Shown here piece by piece: positions 38,645-49,000 of a stretch of DNA of 64,000 nt. The notes below the pieces were generated by a model. That model saw nothing but the letters and a program-made list of their open reading frames with translations, had not been told where the DNA came from and did no database searches. The position numbers and the translations under genes were made by a program. Source of the stretch: Snodgrassella alvi (GTDB lineage: Bacteria > Pseudomonadota > Gammaproteobacteria > Burkholderiales > Neisseriaceae); assembly GCF_002777745.1 (NCBI RefSeq), contig NZ_MEIO01000053.1, forward strand, positions 1 through 64,000, written 5' to 3'. Within the stretch, counting starts at the first letter, position 1, and every line of letters begins with the position of its first letter.

Positions 38645-39070
38645 TTATCTTTTATTATTGATGGCATTATCCAGTTCCTGTTGCCGAGTTCTGACCATAT
38701 CTTCGAGTCCTTTGATACGTTCCTGATAGTGTACATAATTGCGTTCATTGCCTAGGCGTATTTTTTTGCCTTCTTCTAAAGCTTTCTGAGCATCAGCAAG
38801 ATTTTTTCGAGCGGTGGCAATGGCGGCGTTGTTGGACTGGCTGCTGGCAGTCGTGTCTCTGGTACTATCTGTGCTATTGATTGTGGCGGCTTTATAGGCG
38901 GGAGTTGTTGAAAAATTTGCGCCCAGATTGCTGGCTGGATGACAGTTTTTCCCTTTAGGAATTTCTGCATAGCTGTGGTTGCCACGGCTATCGATACATT
39001 CGTACACTTGTGCTAGCGCGGAAGCACTCATCAGGGCGCACATTGCTGTCATTATTAAGCGTTTTTTCAT
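38645..39070 (-). CDS. small secreted coiled-coil protein, DUF4124-like
   Basis: 141 residues. Signal peptide (MKKRLIMTAMCALMSASALA), then QVYECIDSRGNHSYAEIPKGKNC, the short DUF4124-like module with a Cys pair. A Ser/Thr-rich linker and a C-terminal coiled coil (ARKNLADAQKALEEGKKIR...RTRQQELDNAI) follow. It is a paralogue in layout of the adjacent upstream gene, 21 bp away. Periplasmic; function unknown. Confidence 0.7.
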   Translation of the reverse strand: MKKRLIMTAMCALMSASALAQVYECIDSRGNHSYAEIPKGKNCHPASNLGANFSTTPAYKAATINSTDSTRDTTASSQSNNAAIATARKNLADAQKALEEGKKIRLGNERNYVHYQERIKGLEDMVRTRQQELDNAINNKR

Positions 39071-39091
39071 AATTTATCCTTTGTCTGAGTT

Positions 39092-39574
39092 TTACATACG
39101 GCCAAGTTCTCGCTGGATAGCCTGAATATTCTGCTGTCGGTCGAGTACAACACTTTGCAGCTCAGTAATGTTACCGCCTTTGCCGGTACGGCTGCGGTTA
39201 AGAGCCTCTTGTGCCTGCGCTAAAGCGTTGCGTTCATTGGCCAATTCCTGTTGCAAAATAGCACGACGGGTATTGTCGCTGCCTTTAGGAATGATGTTAA
39301 CTGTGGGTTGCGGGCCGCTGTAGGCAGTGGCTACACGGGTTGCAGGACGCGGGCGGCTACGTATTGCGGCTGAAGAGCTGCTGCGATAGCTGGAACGACT
39401 GTTGCTGTAGCTGCCGATAGGAGGCAGATTGGCGACTGCACAGTTACCCTTTAATTTAGAGGTATAGACGATTTCGCCATTTTCAAGACAGGTATAGACT
39501 TTAGCACTGGCACTCTGAACTATGAGCAGGCCGCTAGTGAGTATCAGCAGAGGGAGAAATTTGTTGTATGTCAT
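39092..39574 (-). CDS. small secreted coiled-coil protein, DUF4124-like (paralogue)
   Basis: 160 residues from the ATG at 39574, with AAGG upstream; the longer frame overlaps yheS. Signal peptide ending QSASA, then KVYTCLENGEIVYTSKLKGNC with the same Cys spacing as its neighbour, a Ser/Arg-rich stretch (SYSNSRSSYRSSSSAAIRSRPRP) and a coiled coil (ELANERNALAQAQEALNRSRTG...VLDRQQNIQAIQREL). It lies 23 bp after yheS and probably shares its transcript. Function unknown. Confidence 0.72.
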   Translation of the reverse strand: MTYNKFLPLLILTSGLLIVQSASAKVYTCLENGEIVYTSKLKGNCAVANLPPIGSYSNSRSSYRSSSSAAIRSRPRPATRVATAYSGPQPTVNIIPKGSDNTRRAILQQELANERNALAQAQEALNRSRTGKGGNITELQSVVLDRQQNIQAIQRELGRM

Positions 39575-39597
39575 TATTAGACCTTGTACAGCATTAA

Positions 39598-41502
39598 TTA
39601 GTTGTTCAGGTTGATATCTTCTACTTGTTGTTGCCATTCAAGCCATTTTTCTTCAGTTTGGGTTAATTTTACTTTGAGCTCGGCTAATTGGGTAATGATT
39701 TGTTGCAATTTTGTCCGGTTTTCGTCAAGGTAGGCTTGTTCGCTGGCTAAAAATGCTTCGCATTGTTGCTGCTGCTGTTGCCAGTTTTGCATGTCGCGCT
39801 CGGCTTTTTCGATGTTTTTCAGTAAAGGTTTAATTAAACGGGCGCGTTCTTGTCGTTGTTGTGCTTCAATGCGTTTTTGTTCTTTACGGTTGGGGGTGTT
39901 ATTGGAACTCTGTAGCTGTTCGTTGTTGTGCTGTTCCTGCGTTAAGCGCCACTGACGGTAGTTGCTCAGATCGCCATCAAAATGTTTGAGCTCGCCCTGA
40001 TTGAGATAAATTAAGGCATCGGTAGTGGATTCGAGCAGGCTGCGGTCGTGGGAAACAACGATCAGTGCCCCCTGAAAACTTTGCAGGGCAAGTGTCAGGG
40101 CATGACGCATGTCCAGATCAAGATGGTTGGTTGGCTCATCCAACAGTAACAGGTTGGGCTTCTGCCATACAATCATGGCCAGTGCCAGACGTGCTTTTTC
40201 ACCACCGGAAAAAGGTGCAATCGGCTGTAAGGCCATGTCACCGATAAAGGCAAAGCTGCCGAGAAAGTTGCGGATTTCCTGTTCGCGCACTTCGGGTGAC
40301 AGTTGCTGAATATGCCAGACCGGGCTCTGGTCGGCACGCAGGGTTTCGAGCTGGTGTTGGGCAAAGTAGCCGATTTTAAGTTTTTCAGCGCGTATAATCT
40401 GGCCGCTTATCGGTTGCAGGCTGCCGGATATGGCTTTGATAAGTGTGGATTTACCGCTGCCATTCACGCCCAGAAGACCGTAACGGGCACCAGATTCTAC
40501 AGACAGATCAATATTGTGCAGAACGGTATTGTTACCATAGCCAATATTGATATGTTCCAGTTTCAGCAGGGGATTAGGCAGATGGTCGGGCTGGGAGAAT
40601 TCAAAGGAAAATTCGCTGTCCAGATGTGCAGGTGCGATACGTTCGAGCCGTGCCAGTGCTTTGATGCGGCTTTGTGCTTGTACAGCTTTGGTGGCTTTGG
40701 CTTTGAAGCGGTCGATAAAGGATTGTAGATGCTGGATATGCGCTTGTTGCTTGAGATAGGCTGCTTGTTGCTGTGCCAGTCTTTGTGCACGTTCCTGCTG
40801 GTAAAAGTCATAGTTGCCACCATAGAGTGTAAGTTGCTGTTGTGCCAGCTCTACGGTTTGGGTGGTAGTGGCGTTGAGAAAGTCGCGGTCGTGCGAGATG
40901 ATTATCTGGGTGGTATCTAAACTGGCCAGATGCTGCTCGAGCCATAAGACTGTTTCCAAATCCAGATGGTTAGTGGGTTCGTCCAGCAGAAGTAAATCGG
41001 TACGGCACATCAATGCCTGTGCCAGATTCAGGCGCATGCGCCAGCCGCCACTGAATGATTTTACTGGCTGCTGCTGTTGCTGCTGTGAAAAACCAAGGCC
41101 GTTGAGTAGTTTGGCGGCACGTGCTGAGGCACTGTAGGCACCGATTTCGTCCAGTCGTGCATGATATTCTGCCTGTTTGATACCATCGTTGCAGATTTCT
41201 GCCTGTTGCAGTAGTTGTTGTAGTTCCTGTAATTCACTGTCACCCTGCAAAACGTAATCCAGAGCAGGAGTATCTAAGGCCGGAGTTTCTTGTTTGACGG
41301 TAGCCAGTTGCCAGTGTTTGGGTAGGCGTATGTCTCCGCTGTCGTGGCTGATTTTACCTTCAAGCAGGGCAAACAGGCTGGATTTACCAGTACCGTTTTT
41401 GCCAATCAGGCCGATGCGTTGGCCGGGATAGATGGTCAGGTTAGCGTTATGCAGAAGTTGTTTACTGCCACGCTGTAAGCTGAGGTTTTTGATTTCAATC
41501 AT
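39598..41502 (-). CDS. yheS: ABC-F family ATPase (YheS/EttA-like)
   Basis: 634 residues, no membrane segments, two ABC cassettes: Walker A GKNGTGKSS and GVNGSGKST, signatures KSFSGGWRMRL and APFSGGEKARL, and two LLLDEPTNHLDL Walker B motifs. The linker between cassettes (YLKQQAHIQHLQSFIDRFKAKATKAVQAQSRIKAL) is the P-site tRNA interaction motif of ABC-F proteins. A long C-terminal coiled coil matches E. coli YheS. It acts on stalled ribosomes. It lies 42 bp after tsaD. Confidence 0.88.
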   Translation of the reverse strand: MIEIKNLSLQRGSKQLLHNANLTIYPGQRIGLIGKNGTGKSSLFALLEGKISHDSGDIRLPKHWQLATVKQETPALDTPALDYVLQGDSELQELQQLLQQAEICNDGIKQAEYHARLDEIGAYSASARAAKLLNGLGFSQQQQQQPVKSFSGGWRMRLNLAQALMCRTDLLLLDEPTNHLDLETVLWLEQHLASLDTTQIIISHDRDFLNATTTQTVELAQQQLTLYGGNYDFYQQERAQRLAQQQAAYLKQQAHIQHLQSFIDRFKAKATKAVQAQSRIKALARLERIAPAHLDSEFSFEFSQPDHLPNPLLKLEHINIGYGNNTVLHNIDLSVESGARYGLLGVNGSGKSTLIKAISGSLQPISGQIIRAEKLKIGYFAQHQLETLRADQSPVWHIQQLSPEVREQEIRNFLGSFAFIGDMALQPIAPFSGGEKARLALAMIVWQKPNLLLLDEPTNHLDLDMRHALTLALQSFQGALIVVSHDRSLLESTTDALIYLNQGELKHFDGDLSNYRQWRLTQEQHNNEQLQSSNNTPNRKEQKRIEAQQRQERARLIKPLLKNIEKAERDMQNWQQQQQQCEAFLASEQAYLDENRTKLQQIITQLAELKVKLTQTEEKWLEWQQQVEDINLNN

Positions 41503-41544
41503 ATTAATCAGTGCGATGGAATAGTGTGCTATCAGGGCTTGGTA

Positions 41545-42567
41545 TTACTGGACAATCTGGCTTAATGGCCAGCGTGGCTTTACGTTGAAACTGGCTGCTG
41601 GCTGCGCACTGTCCAGATGCATGGCTCCGGCAAAAGCAATCATGGCACCATTGTCGGTGCAGTAGGACATTGGAGGAAAGAATGTACGCACTTTGGGTAG
41701 GCTGCTGAGGCTCTGGCGCAACTGCCAGTTGGCGCCTACGCCACCAGCAACAACCAACTGCTGGTAGCCAGTCTGTTTTAGTGCTTGTTTGGCTTTACTG
41801 GTGAGTACGTCTACTACGGCATCCTGAAATTCGCGGCAGATGTTATTGCGAATTTGTTCTGGCAGCTTTTCGCCGCAACCGGTTTCTGCACGAATTTTGT
41901 TTACAGCGGTCAGTACAGCAGTTTTCAGACCGGAAAAACTCATGTTCAGATCGTGTGAATGCAACATCGGGCGTGGAAAATGCAAGCTATCTGGTTGTCC
42001 CAGTCTGGCCAGTTCTGACAGCTTTGCACCACCTGGATAAGGCAGACCAAGCAGTTTGGCGGTTTTATCAAAAGCTTCTCCGGCGGCGTCATCGATACTT
42101 TCTCCAAGCAGGGTATAGTCGCCGATACCTTTTATCGCCATAAACTGGGTATGTCCGCCGGAAACCAGCAGGGCAACAAAGGGAAAGGTCGGTTTTTCTT
42201 CGCTGAGCAGCGGCGATAACATATGGCCTTCAAGGTGGTGTACTGGAATGATGGGTTTGTTCAGAGCAAACGCCAGTGCGTTGGCAAAGCTGGCACCAGC
42301 CAGCAAGGCGCCGCCCAGACCCGGTCCTTGTGTATAGGCAATGGCATCGATGTCTTGGTAGGTTTTGCCGGCCTCTTGCAGGCAGGCATGAGTAAGCGGG
42401 GTGAGACGGCGGATATGGTCGCGACTGGCCAGCTCGGGTACGACGCCACCATATTCAGCATGCATGGCAATTTGTGTATGTAGCTGATGCGCCAGTAGCC
42501 CATGCGTGCTGTCATAGAGAGCAACGCCGGTTTCGTCACAGGATGATTCGATTCCCAATACCAACAT
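41545..42567 (-). CDS. tsaD: tRNA N6-threonylcarbamoyladenosine transferase TsaD
   Basis: 340 residues. [19 protein letters not shown] is the ASKHA start; H111 and H115 in [11 protein letters not shown] bind iron, and [26 protein letters not shown] and CTDNGAMIA follow. It adds the threonylcarbamoyl group to A37 of tRNAs reading ANN codons, with TsaBCE elsewhere. It is divergent from queC, another tRNA-modification gene, across 194 bp. Confidence 0.96.
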   Translation of the reverse strand: MLVLGIESSCDETGVALYDSTHGLLAHQLHTQIAMHAEYGGVVPELASRDHIRRLTPLTHACLQEAGKTYQDIDAIAYTQGPGLGGALLAGASFANALAFALNKPIIPVHHLEGHMLSPLLSEEKPTFPFVALLVSGGHTQFMAIKGIGDYTLLGESIDDAAGEAFDKTAKLLGLPYPGGAKLSELARLGQPDSLHFPRPMLHSHDLNMSFSGLKTAVLTAVNKIRAETGCGEKLPEQIRNNICREFQDAVVDVLTSKAKQALKQTGYQQLVVAGGVGANWQLRQSLSSLPKVRTFFPPMSYCTDNGAMIAFAGAMHLDSAQPAASFNVKPRWPLSQIVQ

Positions 42568-42761
42568 GTTTGAATACTTGAATTTTAAGCAGTAAAGCGG
42601 GTTATTTTACCTGTTTTGTACGCTTTCGTGGTCAGACTGGCAGTATGGGAGAGCAAATGTTTTATAATAAATGGCTACGTGGTTCGCAAACTTCCCACGT
42701 CAGGCGGCTGGAAAAAGGGTTTTCTGGTTGGTTCTGAAATCAAAACTAAGGAATCTGGATA

Positions 42762-43424
42762 ATGAAACAACATGCTCGAGCGCTGGTGATTTTTTCCGGC
42801 GGTCAGGATTCGACTACCTGTTTATTGCAGGCGATCGCGACTTACGGACGCGAGAATGTACAGACGATTACTTTTCAGTATGGCCAGCGTCATGCGATTG
42901 AGTTGAAAAAAGCGCGCTGGATAGCGCAGGACTTAGGTGTGGCGCAAACGGTGATGGATTTATCACTGTTACAAAGCATTACCCATAATGCGCTGATGGA
43001 TGAGCAGCAGGAGATTGAGGCACCTGCTGAAGGGCTGCCGAATACCTTTGTTGACGGGCGCAATGCACTGTTTTTACTGTATGCAGCGATTTTTGCCAAG
43101 GGGCAGGGTATTCATGATGTGATTGCAGGGGTATGTGAAACCGATTTTTCCGGCTATCCGGATTGCCGTAATGTGTTTGTGCAGTCGATGAATGTAACGC
43201 TGAATCTGGCGATGGATTATGAATTCAGACTGATTACGCCACTGATGTATCTGGACAAAGCGCAGACGTGGGCGCTGGCTGATGAGCTGGGATATCTGGA
43301 TTATGTGTGTGAACATACGCATACCTGTTATAACGGGGTGGAGGGCGGCTGCGGTGAATGCCCAAGCTGTGTGTTGCGTGAACGGGGTCTACAGACTTAT
43401 CTGGCGCAAAAAGCTGTTGTTTAA
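42762..43424 (+). CDS. queC: 7-cyano-7-deazaguanine synthase QueC
   Basis: 220 residues. PP-loop SGGQDSTT at 12-19. Zinc ligands C189, C197, C200 and C203 ([15 protein letters not shown]). [17 protein letters not shown] is the family motif. It converts 7-carboxy-7-deazaguanine to preQ0 with ATP and ammonia, in queuosine synthesis. AAGGA precedes the ATG. No preQ1 riboswitch seen upstream. Confidence 0.96.
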   Translation: MKQHARALVIFSGGQDSTTCLLQAIATYGRENVQTITFQYGQRHAIELKKARWIAQDLGVAQTVMDLSLLQSITHNALMDEQQEIEAPAEGLPNTFVDGRNALFLLYAAIFAKGQGIHDVIAGVCETDFSGYPDCRNVFVQSMNVTLNLAMDYEFRLITPLMYLDKAQTWALADELGYLDYVCEHTHTCYNGVEGGCGECPSCVLRERGLQTYLAQKAVV

Positions 43425-43534
43425 CATGAGTTTGTTACTGCTGTTAGCTTTGAATTAAATTTTTTTACGCGAATAAGCCTGTTTTGCATGGGGTTTACAT
43501 GGTACAAACGCGTGCAGACAGAAAAGGTATAAAT

Positions 43535-43807
43535 ATGAGTGATAATCTGAAAACCAGTATTATTGAATTTCCACTGGATTTCCCGATTAAGGTAATGGGT
43601 GCGCAGCATCCTGAGTTTGCGGCCACGATTCTGGAAGTGGTACAGCAACATGCGCCGGAAACGGCCGCAGCAGATATTAATACCCGCCCGAGCAGTAAGG
43701 GTAATTATATTAGCGCAACGGTCATTATCCGCGCGGAAAGTCAGGTGCAGTTGGACAATATTTATCGTGCTTTAAGCAGCCATCCCATGGTGAAGGTTGT
43801 ATTATGA
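43535..43807 (+). CDS. DUF493 (YbeD-like) protein
   Basis: 90 residues from the ATG at 43535, with AAAAGG upstream. [33 protein letters not shown] and [38 protein letters not shown] are the DUF493 fold, an ACT-like domain. In E. coli ybeD also precedes lipB. It overlaps lipB by 4 bp (ATGA), so it is translationally coupled. A regulatory role in lipoylation is suggested only by this conserved position. Confidence 0.88.
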   Translation: MSDNLKTSIIEFPLDFPIKVMGAQHPEFAATILEVVQQHAPETAAADINTRPSSKGNYISATVIIRAESQVQLDNIYRALSSHPMVKVVL

Positions 43808-44448
43808 AGGTTGTGCAACTGGGCTTGCGCGCTTATCAACCGGTTTTTACGGCGATGCAGGATTTTACTGCGAATCGCACAGCCGAAACGGAAGATGAAT
43901 TATGGGTAGTGGAGCATCCGCCGGTATTTACGCAGGGGATGGCTGGCCGGCCGGAACATATTCTGGTGCATGATGAAATTGAGGTGGTGCAGATTGACCG
44001 TGGCGGACAGGTGACGTATCACGGTCCGGGACAGTTAGTGGTGTATACGCTGATTGATTTTAAGCGGCGCCATATTACGGTACGGGAACTGGTGACTCGG
44101 CTGGAGAACAGTATCATTGCCACGCTGGCTGATTACAGCATTGCCGCGGTGAACGATCCTAAACGTCCCGGTGTTTATGTAAACGGCCGAAAAATTGCTT
44201 CGCTGGGGTTGCGTATCAAGCAGGGCGCGGTATATCACGGTCTGGCACTGAATGTAAATATGGATCTGACACCGTTTACTCATATCAATCCGTGTGGCTA
44301 TGCCGGTTTACACATGACTCAGATTGCTGATCTGACAGAGCCCTGTCCAGCGCTGGCTGAAGTTGCCGAACGTTTAACCGGCTACCTGCCTTTGCAATTG
44401 AATGCACCGCCGCCTGAGCGGCCATCTATACAGAAAGTTGTATTATGA
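43804..44448 (+). CDS. lipB: octanoyl-[ACP]-protein octanoyltransferase LipB
   Basis: 214 residues. [28 protein letters not shown] (Lys130) and HINPCGYAG with catalytic Cys164 are all present. It moves octanoate from ACP to lipoyl domains. Both its start and its stop lie in the same sequence context, GTTGTATTATGA, giving 4-bp overlaps with the genes on each side. Confidence 0.96.
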   Translation: MKVVQLGLRAYQPVFTAMQDFTANRTAETEDELWVVEHPPVFTQGMAGRPEHILVHDEIEVVQIDRGGQVTYHGPGQLVVYTLIDFKRRHITVRELVTRLENSIIATLADYSIAAVNDPKRPGVYVNGRKIASLGLRIKQGAVYHGLALNVNMDLTPFTHINPCGYAGLHMTQIADLTEPCPALAEVAERLTGYLPLQLNAPPPERPSIQKVVL

Positions 44449-45401
44449 ATCAAGATAATAGCCAAGGAGTAAAACACAAAGGTGCGGAAAAAACTGCGCG
44501 TATTCCGATTAAGGTTGTACCACTGGAAGAAAAACTGAAAAAACCAGAGTGGATTCGGGCGCGGTTGCCCAGCAGTCAAAAGTTTTTTGAGATCAAAAAC
44601 ATTGTTCGTGAGCAGAAGCTGCATACGGTATGTGAGGAAGCCAGTTGCCCAAATATTGGTGAGTGCTTCAGCAAGGGCACGGCAACGTTTATGATTATGG
44701 GCGATATCTGTACCCGCCGCTGCCCGTTTTGTGACGTGGGGCATGGCCGTCCGAATCCGCTTGATCCTCAGGAGCCGAAACATCTGGCCGCTTCGGTGAA
44801 AGCGATGAATCTGCGTTATGTAGTGATTACTTCGGTAGACCGTGATGATTTGCGTGATGGTGGGGCACAACACTTTGCAGATTGCATTAGTGCAATTCGC
44901 GAATCCAGCCCGCATACCCAGATTGAGGTGCTGGTACCGGATTTTCGTGGCCGTCTGGATACGGCGCTGGATATTCTGGCACAAACTCCACCAGATGTAC
45001 TCAACCATAATCTGGAAACGGCTCCGCGACTGTATAAACAGGCGCGACCCGGGGCAGATTATCAGCATTCGTTGAAGTTGCTGAAACAGTATAAGGCGTT
45101 ACGACCTGAGGTGGCGACGAAATCCGGTTTGATGGTGGGGCTGGGTGAGAGTGATGAAGAGATTCTGGAAGTGATGCAGGATCTGCGTGCACATGATGTG
45201 GAAATGATTACCATCGGCCAGTATTTGCAGCCCAGTAACGGCCATTTGCCGGTATTGCGCTATGTTACGCCGGAACAGTTTAAAGTATTTGAAAAACGCG
45301 CCTATGAAATGGGCTTTAAGCATGGGGCAATCGGGGCGATGGTACGCTCCAGTTACCATGCTGATGTTCAGGCTGAGCACGCTGGTGTGGTCAGTGAATA
45401 A
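44445..45401 (+). CDS. lipA: lipoyl synthase LipA
   Basis: 318 residues. Auxiliary cluster cysteines C63, C68 and C74 ([12 protein letters not shown]) and radical-SAM cysteines C89, C93 and C96 (CTRRCPFC) are present. The C-terminal RSSYHAD serine that ligates the auxiliary cluster is kept. It inserts two sulfurs into octanoyl groups placed by LipB. Last gene of the operon, followed by a terminator. Confidence 0.96.
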   Translation: MNQDNSQGVKHKGAEKTARIPIKVVPLEEKLKKPEWIRARLPSSQKFFEIKNIVREQKLHTVCEEASCPNIGECFSKGTATFMIMGDICTRRCPFCDVGHGRPNPLDPQEPKHLAASVKAMNLRYVVITSVDRDDLRDGGAQHFADCISAIRESSPHTQIEVLVPDFRGRLDTALDILAQTPPDVLNHNLETAPRLYKQARPGADYQHSLKLLKQYKALRPEVATKSGLMVGLGESDEEILEVMQDLRAHDVEMITIGQYLQPSNGHLPVLRYVTPEQFKVFEKRAYEMGFKHGAIGAMVRSSYHADVQAEHAGVVSE

Positions 45402-45411
45402 AATGTAACGG

Positions 45412-45438
45412 GGGAGATGCTTGCATCTCCCTTTTTTT
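45412..45438 (+). terminator. lipA terminator
   Basis: GGGAGATGC-TT-GCATCTCCC followed by seven T's. Confidence 0.88.
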
Positions 45439-46077
45439 ATCTATAGGCAGTATGGGAAAAGAAAGATGACTGGATAATGGACATTATTACTTAGGTGTCT
45501 GATGTTGAGGTGAAGCTCTCGGAAAATATGTTTTCCGAATGCAAAAGCGGGAAGACATGACAAGATTTTGGACGTACTGCCAGTATTGCAGCCATAGGGT
45601 AATAGCTGGCAGGATTTTAAAGATAGCGAAACTTTTTAGGTTGCTTGCCGGCGAATTCTTCAAGGTGAGGGGAACTCAGAATCCTGTTTATCTCGGTACT
45701 TATGATCAGGAATAAATTTATTTGAAAGATTGTCTTAAATATCGTTGAATTAAAATATTAACTGATTATTATTCTCATACAAGTGGCTTGCAGATGGCAT
45801 GATTTGTGCCTTCTGCAAATTTTTTTGCTTTTTAAAGCTTGATTGCCATAAATGTGTAATTTGGTGAAATATGGCATCTTTTCAGCCGAATGCCGTTTTA
45901 ATATGCACAAATCTGGGTATATGTAGTGATTTAAACTAAAATTCAATGAAATTATAGAGTTTTTTTTGTCGAGCTGAACAAAAAAGCTTTTGACGCTTAT
46001 AGGTAAATTTTTGTATGTTTGTTATCTTGACTAATCAATTTGTGCTTTGCAGTTAGTGCAGCAAACGAGGTTTCGTG
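45439..46077. other. 640-bp gene-poor leader upstream of gltB
   Basis: AT-rich. A 62-codon minus-strand frame (45758-45946) lacks coding character. The long distance suggests regulatory DNA for glutamate synthase; no specific operator was recognised. Confidence 0.5.
45990..46019 (+). promoter_or_regulatory. candidate gltB promoter
   Basis: TTGACG (45990-45995) and TATGTT (46014-46019) with an 18-bp spacer, 58 bp before the start codon. Moderate match. Confidence 0.4.
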
Positions 46078-49000
46078 ATGTCTAGCTTATACGACCACTC
46101 TCTGGTAAAAGAAAACTGCGGTTTCGGATTAATTGCCAATATTGAAGGCGAACCCAGCCACAAGGTGGTGCGTACCGCAATATTGGGGCTGTCGCGCATG
46201 CAACATCGCGGGGCAATTTTGTCGGATGGCAAAACCGGTGACGGTTGTGGCCTGTTACTGCAAATGCCGAAAAAATTCTTTCAGGCGATAGCGGAAGAAG
46301 CTGGTATTACACTGGCGAAGAATTTTGCCGTAGGGATGATTTTCTTCCCGCGCGATGAGGCATTGGCACAGGAATATAAGGCCATTATTGAGGAAGAGCT
46401 GACGCGTGAAACGCTAAATATTTCTCTGTGGCGGTCTGTGCCAACTAATCCGAAAATGCTTGGTGCCATTGCGCTGGCAGATATGCCTTATATTGAGCAG
46501 GTATTTATCCATGCGCCGGCTGGTTGGTTGCCGCGTGATTTGGAGCGACGGCTGTTTATGACCCGCCGACGCATTGAAAAGCGCATTAATCACCGTGATT
46601 TTTATATTTGCAGCCTTTCTAATCAGGTGATGATTTATAAAGGGCTGTGCATGCCCAAGGATTTACCACGGTTTTATCCTGATCTGGCTGATTTACGTAT
46701 GCAAAGTGCAATCTGTTTGTTTCATCAGCGTTTTTCTACCAATACGTTACCACGCTGGCAGCTGGCGCAACCTTTCCGTTATCTGGCGCATAATGGTGAA
46801 ATTAACACCATTTCCGGTAATCGGGCTTGGGCACGAGCACGCTCATATAAATATCACACCCCGCTGATTCCGGATTTGCAGACAGCAGCTCCATTTGTGA
46901 ATGAAACCGGTTCAGATTCCAGCTCACTGGATAATATGCTGGAGCTGTTTGTGAATGGCGGTATGGATTTGTTTCGTGCTATGCGCTTACTGGTGCCGCC
47001 CGCCTGGCAGCATAATCCGGATATGGATGAGGATTTGCGTGCCTTTTATGATTTTAATTCCATGCACATGGAACCGTGGGATGGTCCTGCGGGAATTGTG
47101 CTCAGTGACGGTCGCTATGCAGCCTGTACGCTCGACCGCAACGGCCTGCGGCCTGCTCGCTACGTAATTACACAGGACAAGCTGATTACCATTGCATCGG
47201 AAGTGGGTATCTGGGATTACGCTCCGGATGAGGTGGTGGAGAAAGGCCGTGTTGGCCCGGGTGAACTGCTGGTGATTGATACGCGTGAGGGCAGGCTGAT
47301 GCAATCGGCTGACATCAACACCGAACTGAAAACGCGTCATCCGTATAAGGAGTGGCTGGACAGAAATGTTCTGTCGCTGATTCCGTTTGAGAAACTGCCA
47401 GATGAAGAAGTAGGCGAATCCAGTTTTTCAGCAGACAGATTGCTGGTGTACCAGAAGCTGTTCGGCTATGACTTGGAAGAACTCGAAAGTGTGGTGCGGG
47501 TATTGGGTGAAAATGGTCAGGAAGCGGTAGGCTCGATGGGAGACGATACGCCGTTTGCGGTGTTGTCACAGCGACCACGGGTGCTGTTTGATTATTTCCG
47601 CCAGTATTTTGCCCAAGTAACCAATCCGCCAATAGATCCCTTGCGTGAAAAGCATGTGATGAGCCTGAATACTTGTATCGGGCGTGAAATGAGTGTGTTT
47701 TTTGAAGCTGAGGGAATGTCACACCGGGTGAACTTTAAATCGCCGGTACTGCTGTACTCCGATATGCAGCAGTTGCTGCAATTATCAGCCGAATACTATC
47801 AGCATCACCATCTGGATGCAGTGTATAACCCGAATGAAACCAGCCTGAAAGAGGCACTGGTGCGTCTGTGTGATGAGGCTGTGGCCGCAGTCAGAAACGG
47901 GACAGTACTGTTGGTGGTTTCAGACCGTAATGTTAGCCGTGATGCCATGCCGATTCCGGCTGTTCTCAGTGTTGGCGCGATTCAGCAGCGACTGGTGGAA
48001 ACCAATTTACGCTGTGATGCAAATATTATTGTTGAAACCGCTTCAGCGCGTAACCCGCACCATTTTGCTGTACTGATAGGCTTGGGTGCCACGGCAGTAT
48101 ATCCATATCTGGCCTATGAGAGTCTGGCCAGAATGGTGAGCATTGGCGCGATTACCAAGCCACTGCGGCAGGTAATGATAAATTTCCGCAATGCTATCAA
48201 TAAGGGCTTATATAAAATTATCTCTAAAATGGGCATCTCGACAATTTCTTCCTATCGTTGTGCCTGTTTGTTTGAAGCAATCGGCTTTCATCATGAGGTG
48301 ATGGAGCTGTGCTTTAAAAATATGCTTAACCGGATTGAGGGAGCAACATTTGCTCAGCTAGACGCAGAACTGCGCTGGTTTCATAAACGCGCCTGGCAGA
48401 AAAGCCGCGGACTGGAAATCGGCGGTTATCTGAAATACAAGCCACAGGGTGAATTTCATGCCTATAACCCTGAAGTAGTCAATACTTTGCAGGCAGCCGT
48501 CAACAGTGGCGATTATGCCCACTATCGCCGCTATGCCGATGCTGTAAATAAGCGACCTCCCTCTATGCTGCGCGATTTACTGCGTCTGAAAACCGAAACC
48601 GCTACACCGGTAGCACTGGAACAGGTGGAAGCGGCGGAAAATCTGTATAAGCGCTTTGACAGTGCAGCCATGTCGATAGGAGCATTAAGCCCGGAAGCAC
48701 ATGAGGCACTGGCCACAGCGATGAACCGGCTGGGCGGTTTTTCTAATTCTGGTGAGGGCGGCGAAGATCCGCACCGCTATGGAACTGAACGCGTATCGCG
48801 GATTAAGCAGGTGGCTTCCGGCCGTTTCGGTGTTACACCGGCCTATCTGGTGAGTGCCGATGTAATTCAGATTAAAGTGGCGCAGGGTGCCAAACCGGGT
48901 GAAGGCGGTCAGTTACCGGGAGACAAGGTTACCCCGTATATTGCGCAACTGCGCTTTGCGGTGCCCGGTTCTACCCTGATTTCGCCACCACCGCATCATG

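Noticed and set aside
44382-45068. 228-codon minus-strand frame over lipB/lipA
   Set aside because: Antisense to well-supported genes and without recognisable domains.
45758-45946. 62-codon minus-strand frame upstream of gltB
   Set aside because: No ribosome site, no recognisable features, and composition like surrounding non-coding DNA.
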